64,000 nt of DNA from QAMX01 sp964515055 (GTDB lineage Bacteria; Bacillota; Clostridia; Oscillospirales; QAMX01): the NCBI GenBank assembly GCA_964515055.1, contig CAZEUG010000004.1, positions 1-64,000 on the forward strand, in the 5' to 3' direction. The position numbers were made by a program, and so were the translations under genes. The notes below the pieces were generated by a model that was not told where the DNA came from, did no database searches, and was given only the letters and a program-made list of their open reading frames with translations. This document shows positions 19,501 through 27,730 of this stretch, piece by piece (position 1 is the stretch's first letter; every line of letters begins with the position of its first letter).

Positions 19501-21313
19501 ACTGACCGACACGCTGCTGCTGGCACTGACCAAAAAGGCAATTCCTGTGACGCCGTTTGCGGATGGAATGCAATCCTGCCTGGGCTCTCAGATCATTCAC
19601 TTCAACGAGGATCTCTCCTCCGATACCCGCATCGTCTTCTGTGTGGACGGCGTGGAAAATGCCTATGAAAAGGAACTGGCCGCCCGCTTCCCTGAAGCCT
19701 ATGAACGTCTGAACCGCGCTGCACAGAAGCAGGCCGCCGTACTCTATCTCTGCGATTCCGATAATACCTGGAAGAAACCCATCGATGTGCTGCTTGTCAA
19801 AGCTCCGACGCTCGATGCACTGCGCGCATGGATCGATTCCACTGCACAGACGCTCGAAAATGACCGCTTCCTCCGTCTGGATGCCGTACTTGGCAGCCCG
19901 CTGGGGGACGCCGACGACTACGGTGTCGCGCTCATCAATACCGGGAATATCGCCTGCAGCGTCGAAAAGGGCAATCTGCTCAACCTGATGCTGTTCCATA
20001 CCGCAGAGTTTTATGGCAACATTGGCAACACAAACTGCGGCAAAAAGCTGATTCCGGAGCAGAAATCCCATATTTTCACTTATTCGCTGTTCCCGCATCA
20101 AAACAGCTACCGCGAGGCGCAGCTCTATCGCCGCGCTCTGGAAAAGAATGACCCGCTGTTTGCGGTTGTGAAGAATGAACAGGCAGAGGACGCAGCCATG
20201 CCCACCTCCATGAGCCTGCTCCGCGCCGATGACAACGTGATCGTCACGGCCGTCAAGGCCGGCGGCTATCCGTATGCCGTCATGAAGGGTCAGGTCGGTT
20301 CGCTGGCTGAACGCGGCATTACCTTCCGCTGCTTTGAACCGAATGGCCGTACCGCACAGGCGAAAATCCACCTCGGCTTCCATGCAACGGCTGCCGCGCA
20401 GACCAACCTGCTCGAGGAAGACGGCAAGCCGCTGACGATTGCCGATCACGTGATTGAACTGCCGGTGACCGCGCATACGATCGAAACCGTGACGGTGCAA
20501 CCGGCAGAATGCGCCGTGAAGCCCGGCCACGCTCAGATTGGTGCCGTCCGGGAAATCACAGAGCCGACGTATCTCCGCTCCTGGGAGCATGACCTCGGTA
20601 CCATGCCGATGGGCTATCTGTCCCTCTGCGCGGTCATCAGCAGACATCCCAAAAAGCTGGATGAACGCCGCTTCCAGGTCGATGTCTCCGTGGCCAACAA
20701 CCACACCGATATCGAAGCCGAAGGTACGGCGACCCTGACGCTGCCGGAGGGCTGGCAGGCTGATCAGACGACCATTGCCTACCACCTGCAGCCCGGTGCG
20801 CACATGGTGCAAACGGTCACGGTGGAAAAACCGGATCCGGATGCCAAGGGCATTCTCCGCCTGCTCTCTGACCACCTTGGACAGACCTTTGAGGACATCT
20901 TTGAGGTCGGCTATTTCAACCCGAATCTCAACCTGGAAATCCAGGGCGAGGAAATTCATGTCACGGTGATCAATGATACCGATGAAATGCTTCGTGGTGA
21001 ATTGGCGCTGGCCACACCGGTCGAGACATGGGGCAGCATGGGCGGCAAAAACCCGTTCGGCGTGGCGGAAATTTCACCCTATCAGCGCCCGATTGCCGTC
21101 GCTGCACACAGCCGCGAAACGGTGGTCTACCACTGCACAGGTGACGTTTCCCTCTCGTTCTGGGCGGTTGCCAAGCTGATGATCAATGGCCGCCTTTACT
21201 TCAAAGGCGCATGGCATCGTCCGGTTCAGCCGCACGTGCTCTGGGCGCATACCTTCTTCAATGAAATTTACCGCGACGGCGGTTCCCTCCGAAAACTGAA
21301 CGAAATGGAATAA
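16523..21313 (+). CDS. Large glycoside hydrolase family 38 alpha-mannosidase
   Basis: A 1596-residue protein without signal peptide, hence cytoplasmic. Residues 1-300 are beta-rich and include a jelly-roll-like segment (ENSGCRLFLNGRL). The GH38 catalytic part starts near 330 with MFHFDTTYHQ, corresponding to the metal-binding HxD block. The nucleophile region is GDVFGHFNQMSQL near 443. The metal/helix motif is GQHHDSITGT near 629, closer to the QHHDAITGT of class II mannosidases than to the FHDILPG type. Beta domains follow to the end, with a further 300 residues beyond typical family length. The ATG follows AAAGGAG. The likely role is cleavage of alpha-mannosides from imported N-glycan or mannan oligosaccharides. 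Single-gene transcript with its own promoter and terminator. Confidence 0.88.
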   Translation: MKKYEAYIDGEIASVDFADLEVAAEQGQPTQFENRNWMVTGPFVVKTEGAFETEYLYEREKILQIDYLAQDGGESGIVPYLGLRGHNAYLGCKDPIWTRGVRKWDMLRFDPDDGDSACDEALYMTEQRNCIFYAAVYVRCNARKRAVICYENSGCRLFLNGRLMADTPYGRVKGVPTMGHMVPVVFEEGLNLVLFKLRPGYICDTVDLSMSNCSIYPMAAESGPLGLSYPARTASFTERDGQFKQLFPCFAAAFADSDGGQVQVDGRQTVDLKPMTAGSVTLVRAEVDANASEVTVPVSITANGCQPGEGSFHLTTDAPPAFRGQEIATTMFHFDTTYHQEQRVYAMGAIYILKEILQEMKRDPNFRVIISEVDYLHPYYSIYPEDRALLKQVFENGQAEADCFYNQPNELTSAPEGLVRNLAYGQLYHRDVLGRLCDVYTPGDVFGHFNQMSQLSAKGGCGGVSWGKHIFGFLPAFRHVSPDGSSLIHVRGEVGRTCAAEWGLNTCMGGGGCMMTVPGYPVDGDLSWMEETVPQGRYDVRGELRKGFDEDEARFLAEGKPSPFGMTSRDMSLYHAAVSLTRMDFKQANRMAENLLITAEKLSVLAAMNGAEYPERALDKAWRQVLCGQHHDSITGTNNEVSFVDLMVEYREAVELAADICDRASAYIASHICTENGKRVVVLFNPHAWERTEHVQLSIHTPIPFARLHVVTTNGQTVPAQLLQERKDGDSYTTELLLRATVPACGYTVCYLEEKPVLSLPGELVIPVDAPKTDDDTVIENEFYRIQVDPMQGGGIVSLYDKEAKRELIDANGDGPANRLVALKETHDRMETQHEFYTTGHKLLSNWEQAEVTRTRCAEFEQLTIRYMLGNVVHVTQEIYLARGSRRIDLKTRLDDYRDEDDLMTVTFPVSLKGAKPIFDDRFAPQVRTSSKNALSFRTHQFAMASHCAVYAANQWMDYGPTVTVCLRDGFRNGAFQLGMTQIIRPEQPQMRALTDTLLLALTKKAIPVTPFADGMQSCLGSQIIHFNEDLSSDTRIVFCVDGVENAYEKELAARFPEAYERLNRAAQKQAAVLYLCDSDNTWKKPIDVLLVKAPTLDALRAWIDSTAQTLENDRFLRLDAVLGSPLGDADDYGVALINTGNIACSVEKGNLLNLMLFHTAEFYGNIGNTNCGKKLIPEQKSHIFTYSLFPHQNSYREAQLYRRALEKNDPLFAVVKNEQAEDAAMPTSMSLLRADDNVIVTAVKAGGYPYAVMKGQVGSLAERGITFRCFEPNGRTAQAKIHLGFHATAAAQTNLLEEDGKPLTIADHVIELPVTAHTIETVTVQPAECAVKPGHAQIGAVREITEPTYLRSWEHDLGTMPMGYLSLCAVISRHPKKLDERRFQVDVSVANNHTDIEAEGTATLTLPEGWQADQTTIAYHLQPGAHMVQTVTVEKPDPDAKGILRLLSDHLGQTFEDIFEVGYFNPNLNLEIQGEEIHVTVINDTDEMLRGELALATPVETWGSMGGKNPFGVAEISPYQRPIAVAAHSRETVVYHCTGDVSLSFWAVAKLMINGRLYFKGAWHRPVQPHVLWAHTFFNEIYRDGGSLRKLNEME

Positions 21314-21320
21314 TATCCGA

Positions 21321-21356
21321 AAAAAGCCATCCGGAATCGTTTCTGGATGGCTTTTC
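21321..21356 (+). terminator. Terminator after the GH38 gene
   Basis: AAAAGCCATCC.GGAA pairs with TT.CTGGATGGCTTTT around TCGT; the run of Ts follows inside the stem base. Confidence 0.8.
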
Positions 21357-21359
21357 TAC

Positions 21360-21404
21360 AAAAAAATGGCTCGCTCTTTGCATTTTTTTTGCAAAGAGCG
21401 AGCC
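21360..21404 (-). terminator. Strong hairpin terminator for the minus-strand activase operon
   Basis: GGCTCGCTCTTTGC pairs perfectly with GCAAAGAGCGAGCC (14 bp) around an A/T loop. Read on the minus strand it is followed by a run of seven Ts. It ends the operon whose last gene is at 21523. The 118 bp between hairpin and gene hold no feature I can see. Confidence 0.8.
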
Positions 21405-21522
21405 GTTTGCATGGGGCAGGGGAGATGGTCGCTGAAACTGCCACAAGGGCGCGAAACAACGCAGATGTGGGGAGACGCACCGAAGCGACAGCACGGAGTC
21501 AGCTGCTTGCCGCGCATGAGCC

Positions 21523-21945
21523 TCAGCCGTGTGCCTCGCAGAGCTCGTAGAGAAACAGGGTTTCATTGATGATGGCGTAGGAAACGGCCGTCCCAACGAG
21601 CGCCTGACATTCATCTGTGCTGAAATAGGCGGACGTCGCATATGCATTCCCGTCTGACTGGATGACAACGCGGCCTGTATACCGATAAAACCCGGCTTCC
21701 CAGTTGACAATCACACCATCACGGGGCAGCGCATTGGCCGATTTTCGCCGAAAGACCCAAAACATCACCAGAAAGTACAGCCCCGGCAGGAGCAGGCAAA
21801 CCGCGTTTACCAGAGTGACGAAGGCCAGCCAGGTGGCGCTTACTGTTTTTGTGGCAAACAAAAGAAGGATGAGGGCTTCCAACAAGGCAAAAGGAATCAG
21901 TTGCTGGCACGATGCCAACCGATATCGTTTCAACGAATATGCCAT
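21523..21945 (-). CDS. Small membrane protein of unknown function
   Basis: A 140-residue protein. Two hydrophobic segments (about 15-32 and 38-65) form a hairpin in the membrane. A soluble C-terminal part of about 75 residues follows (NWEAGFYRYTGRVVIQSDG and later). The ATG follows TGAGGT by a short spacer. I do not recognise the family. It is the last gene behind the two activase-related genes (41-bp gap) and shares their terminator, so it is probably co-transcribed, but no functional link is evident. Confidence 0.7.
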   Translation of the reverse strand: MAYSLKRYRLASCQQLIPFALLEALILLLFATKTVSATWLAFVTLVNAVCLLLPGLYFLVMFWVFRRKSANALPRDGVIVNWEAGFYRYTGRVVIQSDGNAYATSAYFSTDECQALVGTAVSYAIINETLFLYELCEAHG

Positions 21946-21986
21946 ACAAACCTCATGAAAAATGAACGCACAGCAGCCGCAGCCAC

Positions 21987-23285
21987 TCAGATCTCAACGG
22001 GGACAGGAGCCGGTTCAGACGTGGCGGAACCATCCAGATTTTCCCGCGCAACTGCCAGCATCAGCTTGATGCGGTTTTCCTGATTGACCTTGGTCGCGCC
22101 GGGGTCATAGTCAATTGCAACGATGTTCGCCGAGGGGTTGAGCTGCTTGAGCGTGCGCATGACGCCCTTCCCGCAAATGTGGTTCGGCAGACAGCCAAAC
22201 GGCTGGACGCAGACGATGTTTGGATAGCCGGACGCGATCAGCTCCATCATTTCCGCCGGAAGGAGCCAGCCCTCACCCATCTTGACGCCGCAACCGATGA
22301 CCTGTTCACCATAGGCCTCCAGATGATCAAACGAAGCCGGCGGCGTCCATTCCGGATAGGGCTTCAGCGCATCTGTGATCAGCTGCTCCCGCCCGATCAT
22401 ATAGCGCAGCGCGAGCTTCGTGAGCCTGGAGGACAAAAACCCGCCGCCATAGAGCCGACGGTCAATGGCCGGGTTGCGGAAGCAGTAGAGCAGAAAGCCC
22501 ATCAGACCGGGTACGCAGACCTCACAGTCCTGCGAACGCAGAAATTCCTCCAGTCCGTTGTTCGCCAGCGCCGAATATTTGACGTAAATTTCCCCGACAA
22601 TCCCAACACGCACCTTTCGCGTGCGATGTACGGGAATCTGATGAAAATCGGCAGCCATCTGGCTCAGATTGCGGCGCATGGCCGCCGTGCTCAGCCCCTT
22701 CTTTTCGGAAAACTGGTCATTCAGCCTCGCCAGCCACTGCTGCGTCAGTGCTTCCGCCTGACCGGCCGTGACCTCATACGCCTGGACGCTGTTTCGCAGA
22801 AGCGTCAGCATATCGCCGTAGACAACGGTTGAAATCCCTTTGCGAAGCATGGACAGCGTGATCTGGAAACCGCTGTTCAGCTCCAAACCGCTCAGGTTCA
22901 GGGAGATCACCGGCACGTGCCCGAACCCGGCCTTGGCCAGTGCCTTGCGGAGCAGATGAATGTAGTTCGATGCGCGGCAGCCACCGCCGGTCTGCGTGAT
23001 GGCAACGGCTACGCGGTTGATGTCATATCGACCGCTCTTCAACGCGTCCAGAAACTGCCCGATGACGAGAAGCGCAGGATAGCAGGTGTCGTTGTGGACA
23101 TACTTCAGCCCTTCATCCACAACAGCCCGACCTGCGTTGGTCAGCAGCTCGGTGTGATAGCCCTCCTGCTCGAAAATCGATTTCAGCATGGAAAAGTGAA
23201 CCGGCAACATCATGGGCAGAAGAATGGTGTGCGTTTCGCGCATTTCACGCGTAAAGCATGGATAATTGGATTGTTTTTGCGCCAT
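21987..23285 (-). CDS. Activase-associated CoA-dehydratase-like protein (C-terminal module, separate ORF)
   Basis: A 432-residue protein resembling the C-terminal third of the large activase-related proteins, the part that resembles 2-hydroxyglutaryl-CoA dehydratase subunits (COG3581-like). Visible features are NDTCYPALLVIGQ with a conserved Cys, ITQTGGGCRASNY with a second Cys likely to bind an iron-sulfur cluster, VGEIYVKYSALANNGLEE, QPFGCLPNHICGKG with two more cysteines, and AIDYDPGATKVNQENR. In many Clostridia this module is fused to the activase. Here it is in the same frame but separated by TGA-GTC-ATT before its ATG. The ribosome-binding site is weak (CAGGT 13 nt upstream), so translation may be coupled to the upstream gene. 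The substrate is unknown. Confidence 0.8.
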   Translation of the reverse strand: MAQKQSNYPCFTREMRETHTILLPMMLPVHFSMLKSIFEQEGYHTELLTNAGRAVVDEGLKYVHNDTCYPALLVIGQFLDALKSGRYDINRVAVAITQTGGGCRASNYIHLLRKALAKAGFGHVPVISLNLSGLELNSGFQITLSMLRKGISTVVYGDMLTLLRNSVQAYEVTAGQAEALTQQWLARLNDQFSEKKGLSTAAMRRNLSQMAADFHQIPVHRTRKVRVGIVGEIYVKYSALANNGLEEFLRSQDCEVCVPGLMGFLLYCFRNPAIDRRLYGGGFLSSRLTKLALRYMIGREQLITDALKPYPEWTPPASFDHLEAYGEQVIGCGVKMGEGWLLPAEMMELIASGYPNIVCVQPFGCLPNHICGKGVMRTLKQLNPSANIVAIDYDPGATKVNQENRIKLMLAVARENLDGSATSEPAPVPVEI

Positions 23286-23291
23286 AATGAC

Positions 23292-26243
23292 TCAGATACC
23301 TGACCTTTCCGTTGCATTTCCGGCAGACGCCAGCGCGGCCAGAAGACTGCGCAGACGAATCCGGATTGCGCCGAGATTCGTGATTTCATCAATTTTCAGC
23401 TGCGTGTACAGCTTGCCGTGGCCTTCCAGAATTCGCCGGATTTCATCCGTTGTAATGGCGTCCAGCCCGCAGCCAAAGGAAACCAGCTGCACGAGCTGCA
23501 TATCCGGCTGCGTTGCGATATATTCCGCCGCCGCATACATCCGCGCATGATACGTCCACTGGTTCAGCACCTGCACCGGATGCTTGGACAGCAGCGGCAG
23601 AAGCGCATCCTCCGTGATGACAGCCGCACCGAGCGATGTGATGAGCTGCGGCACACCGTGGTTGATTTCCGGATCGGTGTGATACGGCCGTCCGGCCAGC
23701 ACGATGATCGGCCGCCTCTGCGCACGGGCGCGCTCCACGATTCTCGCGCCCTCGTCGGCAACCTTCTGTAAATAGGTGTCTCGTGCCCGGTAGGCCGCAT
23801 CGGCCGCATGGGCGATTTCGCGCCGCGTCAGCTCCGGCCAGTAGGGGGTGAGGATTTCCGACATTCTCCGAATCAAATCGCGGCGGCGGTGCAGCCCGAC
23901 AAATTCATCCAGAAACCGGACGTGCTGCAAATCTGGCATATTCGCAGCCAGCACACGCGGATAATAGGCGACAACCGGACAGTTAAAATGCCGGTCGCCC
24001 AGCTTTTCATCCAGATTGTAGCTCATGCACGGATAAAAAATCGTGTCCAGACCGTTGTCGATCAGCTGCTGTACGTGTCCGTGCATCAGCTTGGCAGGGA
24101 AGCAGACCGTGTCCGATGGCAGGGAAGCGGCACCGCTCCGATACAGCGCCCGGTCGGACGGCGGGGAAAAGACCGGTTCGAAGCCCAGCTCCGTGAAGAA
24201 GGTTGCCCAGAAGGGGCGCAGCTCGTACAGATTCAGACCGAACGGAATCCCGATGCGCCCGCGGGGCGCAGACTCGACCGTCGGATCCGCCATCAGCAGA
24301 TGCAGCTTGGTATCGCAGAGGTTCAGATCGGTTTTTGGAGCTTTGTGCGTCACGGGCCGCTCGCAGCGGTTGCCGCTGATATACACGCGGCCGTCGGCAA
24401 ACCGGTTGACGGTCAGCCGGCAGTTGTTTTCACATCCGCCGCAGCGCGCATCGGTGACGGTGTGGGAGAAGCTCTCCAGCTCCTCCCGCGTGATGACGGA
24501 CTGACTGTGGTGCTCCGCCGCGTAGAGCGCCGCACCGTATGCGCCCATCAGACCGGCAATGTCCGGCCGAACAACCTCAAGATCAAGCTCCGCTTCAAAG
24601 GCGCGCAGCACGGCATCGTTCAGGAACGTCCCGCCCTGCACGACAACGCGGGTTCCAAGTGCGCTCTTATCGGCCACACGAATGACCTTGTACAGCGCGT
24701 TTTTTACGACGCTGATGGACAAACCGGCCGAAATATTTTCCACACTGGCGCCGTCCTTTTGAGCCTGCTTGACGGAAGAATTCATGAAAACGGTGCAGCG
24801 CGACCCCAAATCCACCGGGCGATCGGCAAAGAGACCGAGCTGCGCGAATTCCTCGGAGGAATACCCCAGTGCATTGGCAAACGCCTGCAGGAAGGAGCCG
24901 CAGCCGGAGGAACAGGCTTCGTTCAGATAAATGTTGTCAATGGCGCCGTTTGCAATCTGCAGACATTTCATATCCTGCCCGCCGATGTCGATGATCAATT
25001 CGACGTCCGGCATAAACCGCTTGGCGGCGATGAAATGCGCAACGGTTTCCACAATGCCGTCAGACAGCCGGAAGGCGTTCCGAATCAGCTCCTCGCCGTA
25101 GCCGGTGGAAGCGCCGCCGACAATGGTCAGGTTGGGATAGGTATCGTAGAGGCGCGTCAGCGTGTCGCGCACCAGCGTGACGGGGTTGCCCTGGTTGACC
25201 TGATAGTCGGTGAACAGCAACTCGCCCTGTTCACTGACCAGCGCCAGCTTTGTCGTCGTGGAACCGGCATCAATGCCGAGATAGGCGCGGCCGGTGTAGG
25301 AGGTGGGATCCAGCCGCGGGACGATGTGCTGCGCGTGCCGCCGACGGAAGGCCGCATACGCTTCAGCATCCGCAAAGAGCGGTGGAACCGAGCTGTAGGC
25401 GTGGTTTTTCTCATACGCGTCCAGCCCGGCCAGCAGCTGGTCAAAATCCACGGGCTCCGTGGCCGAAAAGGCAGCGCCCAGCGAAACGTAGTACAGCGCT
25501 TCCTCCGGACAGGTGCCGGTCAGGTGCAGAGCTTCGTCAAAGCGGGTGCGAAGCTCCGGGAAAAAGTGCAGCGGGCCGCCCAGATAAGCGACACGACCGG
25601 TGATCGGCCGACCCTGTGCCAGACCGCTGATGGTCTGATCGACCACCGCACTGAGAATGCTCGCGGCGATGTCCGCTTTTTTGGCACCCTGATTGATCAA
25701 TGGCTGAATGTCAGATTTCGCAAACACGCCGCAGCGCGAAGCGATGGTATACTGCTCTGTCGCTTCGGAAGCGGCCTCGTTCAGCTCCTCCGGCGTCATG
25801 CCGAGCAGCGTGGCCATCTGATCGATAAACGCACCGGTGCCGCCGGCACAGCTGCCGTTCATACGCACCTCGACGCCGCCGGTCAGGAAAATGATTTTCG
25901 CATCCTCGCCGCCGAGCTCAATGGCCGCGTCTGTTCCCGGCAGCAGCCGGTTCAATGCTTTTCGCGTGGCATACACTTCCTGAACAAACGGAATGCCGCA
26001 CGATTCCGACACACCCAGACCGGCTGACCCGGAAATGGTCAGCAGAGCGGGTGTATCGCCCAGAAACTCGTGGATTCGGCGCAGCAGCAGCGTGGCCTGC
26101 GCGGCAATCTGCGCACCGTGCCGATGATAGTCGCGAAAGAGAATCCGATCGTCCGAATCCAGCACCACACACTTCAGCGTGGTGGAACCGATATCCAGTC
26201 CGATGCGGACAGGTTGCCGGGAAATGGGTTGGGTGATACTCAT
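23292..26243 (-). CDS. 2-hydroxyacyl-CoA dehydratase activase, double ASKHA domain with DUF2229
   Basis: A 983-residue protein with two tandem BadF/BcrA/HgdC-type ATPase domains. The first opens IGLDIGSTTLK (about 14) and has the cluster-binding NGSCAGGTGAF. The second opens LGIDAGSTTTK (near 320) and has NEACSSGCGSF. Then comes CGGCENNCRLT (near 615), a four-Cys motif, and a DUF2229 region rich in Cys and aromatic residues. Such proteins use ATP hydrolysis to push electrons from a 4Fe-4S cluster to a radical dehydratase. No dedicated HgdAB-like pair is adjacent; the downstream ORF may be the partner. The ATG follows AGGAG. Homologues are often one polypeptide of about 1400 residues, equal to this ORF plus the next. 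Confidence 0.88.
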   Translation of the reverse strand: MSITQPISRQPVRIGLDIGSTTLKCVVLDSDDRILFRDYHRHGAQIAAQATLLLRRIHEFLGDTPALLTISGSAGLGVSESCGIPFVQEVYATRKALNRLLPGTDAAIELGGEDAKIIFLTGGVEVRMNGSCAGGTGAFIDQMATLLGMTPEELNEAASEATEQYTIASRCGVFAKSDIQPLINQGAKKADIAASILSAVVDQTISGLAQGRPITGRVAYLGGPLHFFPELRTRFDEALHLTGTCPEEALYYVSLGAAFSATEPVDFDQLLAGLDAYEKNHAYSSVPPLFADAEAYAAFRRRHAQHIVPRLDPTSYTGRAYLGIDAGSTTTKLALVSEQGELLFTDYQVNQGNPVTLVRDTLTRLYDTYPNLTIVGGASTGYGEELIRNAFRLSDGIVETVAHFIAAKRFMPDVELIIDIGGQDMKCLQIANGAIDNIYLNEACSSGCGSFLQAFANALGYSSEEFAQLGLFADRPVDLGSRCTVFMNSSVKQAQKDGASVENISAGLSISVVKNALYKVIRVADKSALGTRVVVQGGTFLNDAVLRAFEAELDLEVVRPDIAGLMGAYGAALYAAEHHSQSVITREELESFSHTVTDARCGGCENNCRLTVNRFADGRVYISGNRCERPVTHKAPKTDLNLCDTKLHLLMADPTVESAPRGRIGIPFGLNLYELRPFWATFFTELGFEPVFSPPSDRALYRSGAASLPSDTVCFPAKLMHGHVQQLIDNGLDTIFYPCMSYNLDEKLGDRHFNCPVVAYYPRVLAANMPDLQHVRFLDEFVGLHRRRDLIRRMSEILTPYWPELTRREIAHAADAAYRARDTYLQKVADEGARIVERARAQRRPIIVLAGRPYHTDPEINHGVPQLITSLGAAVITEDALLPLLSKHPVQVLNQWTYHARMYAAAEYIATQPDMQLVQLVSFGCGLDAITTDEIRRILEGHGKLYTQLKIDEITNLGAIRIRLRSLLAALASAGNATERSGI

Positions 26244-26302
26244 AAATCGTCTCTCCTGAGAAAAATCCGATGCAAAAACAATCGGGAATCTAACGGATGG
26301 TA

Positions 26303-26328
26303 GAAAAAGACGCCCGCATCAGCGGGCG
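26303..26328 (-). terminator. Terminator after the GT2 gene
   Basis: CGCCCGC pairs with GCGGGCG around a 4-nt loop; on the minus strand it is followed by TCTTTTT. Confidence 0.8.
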
Positions 26329-26362
26329 CAGAATGGACAGTTCCGTGAAATGCGCAAGGCTG

Positions 26363-27433
26363 TCAATCTGCCTTGGCCGTCTGTGCCTCGGGGTGCTTGG
26401 CACGGATAAATGCGGTGGAAAAATGACGGCTGACCCAGGAAATGGTCGCAGCCATCCAGAAATTCAGCGTGCAGTTTCCGGAACGGATGATGCGCACAAC
26501 CGTGTTCATCACAAAGCCCTGCTTCTGATACATACGGACAGCACGGCGAACCTGCTCATGAGCGAGCATTTCGCGCAGCGCCAGACGCTTTTCCCTGTGC
26601 GAATAGGGGCAGGAGGGAAGAAACAGGTTCGTTTCGCAGGAAAGTACACTTTTCAGGTACATATAGTTGATTTCCTGGACAGACTTCTCATCAGAAATGT
26701 GATGAGCCGCCAGAAATGCGTGAACCGTCTGATCAAAGCAGTTGCAGACCTCAAACTTCCGGTCATAGAATTTGGAAACGAGACTTTCCTTGGAACGGAT
26801 ATAATAATGATACAGACACTGGTCGGAAATGTAAATCCGGTTGCACCGCTGCATGACGTCAAAGACAAACAGGCGATCCTCGCCATAACGATAATCCGGG
26901 AAATGACACCCGCTATCGCGCAGCAGAGATGTCCGATACACCTTGTTCCAGACCTGATTGAGCAGATTGCTCTGGTAAAGGTCGGCAAAATGCGCCGAAA
27001 ATGCCTCCTGATCGTTGAGGCGTGTTTCCGGATAGGTGTAGAAAAAGTCGGTTGCGCCGTTCATGTTCCGGGTGCGGAACCCGAAGATCATCAAATCGCA
27101 GTCCGTCTCTGAGAGCTTTTGGGAAAGAAACGAGAGCGCATCCGGCTGAATGGTATCGTCGGCGTCCACAAACAGAATATAGCGCCCGGCCGCCGCATCA
27201 ATCCCCGTATTTCTGGCAACAGCCGGGCCGGCATTGGCCTGCTGAATCAGACGAACGCGCTTGTCCGCAGCCTGATACGAACGCAAAACCTCAAGGGTGC
27301 CGTCTGTAGAACCATCATCGACCAGAAGCAGTTCAAAGTCAGCGCCCTGTTGAGCCAGGATACAGTCCACGGTATCCCGAATCAAATCAACCACATTATA
27401 CACGGGGATAATAATGCTGAGTTCTGGTGACAA
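26363..27433 (-). CDS. Family 2 glycosyltransferase
   Basis: A 356-residue GT-A enzyme transferring a sugar from a nucleotide donor. It opens LSIIIPVYN and has LLVDDGSTDGT, GPAVARNTGID and the metal-binding FVDADDT (the DxD motif). The C-terminal half is less conserved, with a weakly hydrophobic stretch near the end (FWMAATISWVSRHF). The start is TTG at 27433, chosen because GGAGGG lies 7 nt upstream; an upstream in-frame start has no ribosome-binding site. It is a monocistronic gene with its own promoter and terminator. The acceptor (wall, capsule or S-layer glycan) is unknown; no polysaccharide cluster surrounds it. Its divergent neighbour is an SLH surface protein. Confidence 0.9.
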   Translation of the reverse strand: MSPELSIIIPVYNVVDLIRDTVDCILAQQGADFELLLVDDGSTDGTLEVLRSYQAADKRVRLIQQANAGPAVARNTGIDAAAGRYILFVDADDTIQPDALSFLSQKLSETDCDLMIFGFRTRNMNGATDFFYTYPETRLNDQEAFSAHFADLYQSNLLNQVWNKVYRTSLLRDSGCHFPDYRYGEDRLFVFDVMQRCNRIYISDQCLYHYYIRSKESLVSKFYDRKFEVCNCFDQTVHAFLAAHHISDEKSVQEINYMYLKSVLSCETNLFLPSCPYSHREKRLALREMLAHEQVRRAVRMYQKQGFVMNTVVRIIRSGNCTLNFWMAATISWVSRHFSTAFIRAKHPEAQTAKAD

Positions 27434-27525
27434 GTCGATCCCTCCGAACGAAAGCGATGAGGCAGAACATTTGCCCAATCCGATTTTAAAAACGAATCAG
27501 AATGACAAACCCCGATACGCTATCC

Positions 27526-27554
27526 ATTATATCATATCAGGCGAACAAATTCAA
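27526..27554 (-). promoter_or_regulatory. Promoter of the GT2 gene
   Basis: On the minus strand TTGAAT (27554-27549), a 17-nt spacer and a perfect TATAAT (27531-27526), about 93 nt before the TTG start. Confidence 0.7.
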
Positions 27555-27648
27555 CTCCATTTTTTGAACGGAAGGGGAAAGCTGCAATTTTGCTTCGAAT
27601 CCCGACCGGAATGAATATTACAGTTGAGTTACAGTTGGAAAAGTCCGC

Positions 27649-27677
27649 TTGACATTGATTCGCGTCTCAGGTATACT
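27649..27677 (+). promoter_or_regulatory. Promoter of the SLH-dusB operon
   Basis: A perfect TTGACA (27649-27654), a 17-nt spacer and TATACT (27672-27677), 53 nt before the SLH start. Confidence 0.85.
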
Positions 27678-27730
27678 GTGTATGGAAAAATGGAGTTCTG
27701 ATGCATATAAACGATAGGGAGGCGACAAAA

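Noticed and set aside
18236..20959. 907-codon minus-strand frame inside the GH38 gene
   Set aside because: Shadow of the mannosidase; Cys/His/Arg-rich composition without motifs or a ribosome-binding site.
23292..23294. TGA as a selenocysteine codon in the activase
   Set aside because: No SECIS-like hairpin is apparent right after the TGA and an ATG follows 6 bp later; a stop with reinitiation is simpler.
23808..26027. 739-codon plus-strand frame opposite the activase
   Set aside because: Antisense shadow of a well-supported double-ASKHA protein; no start signals.
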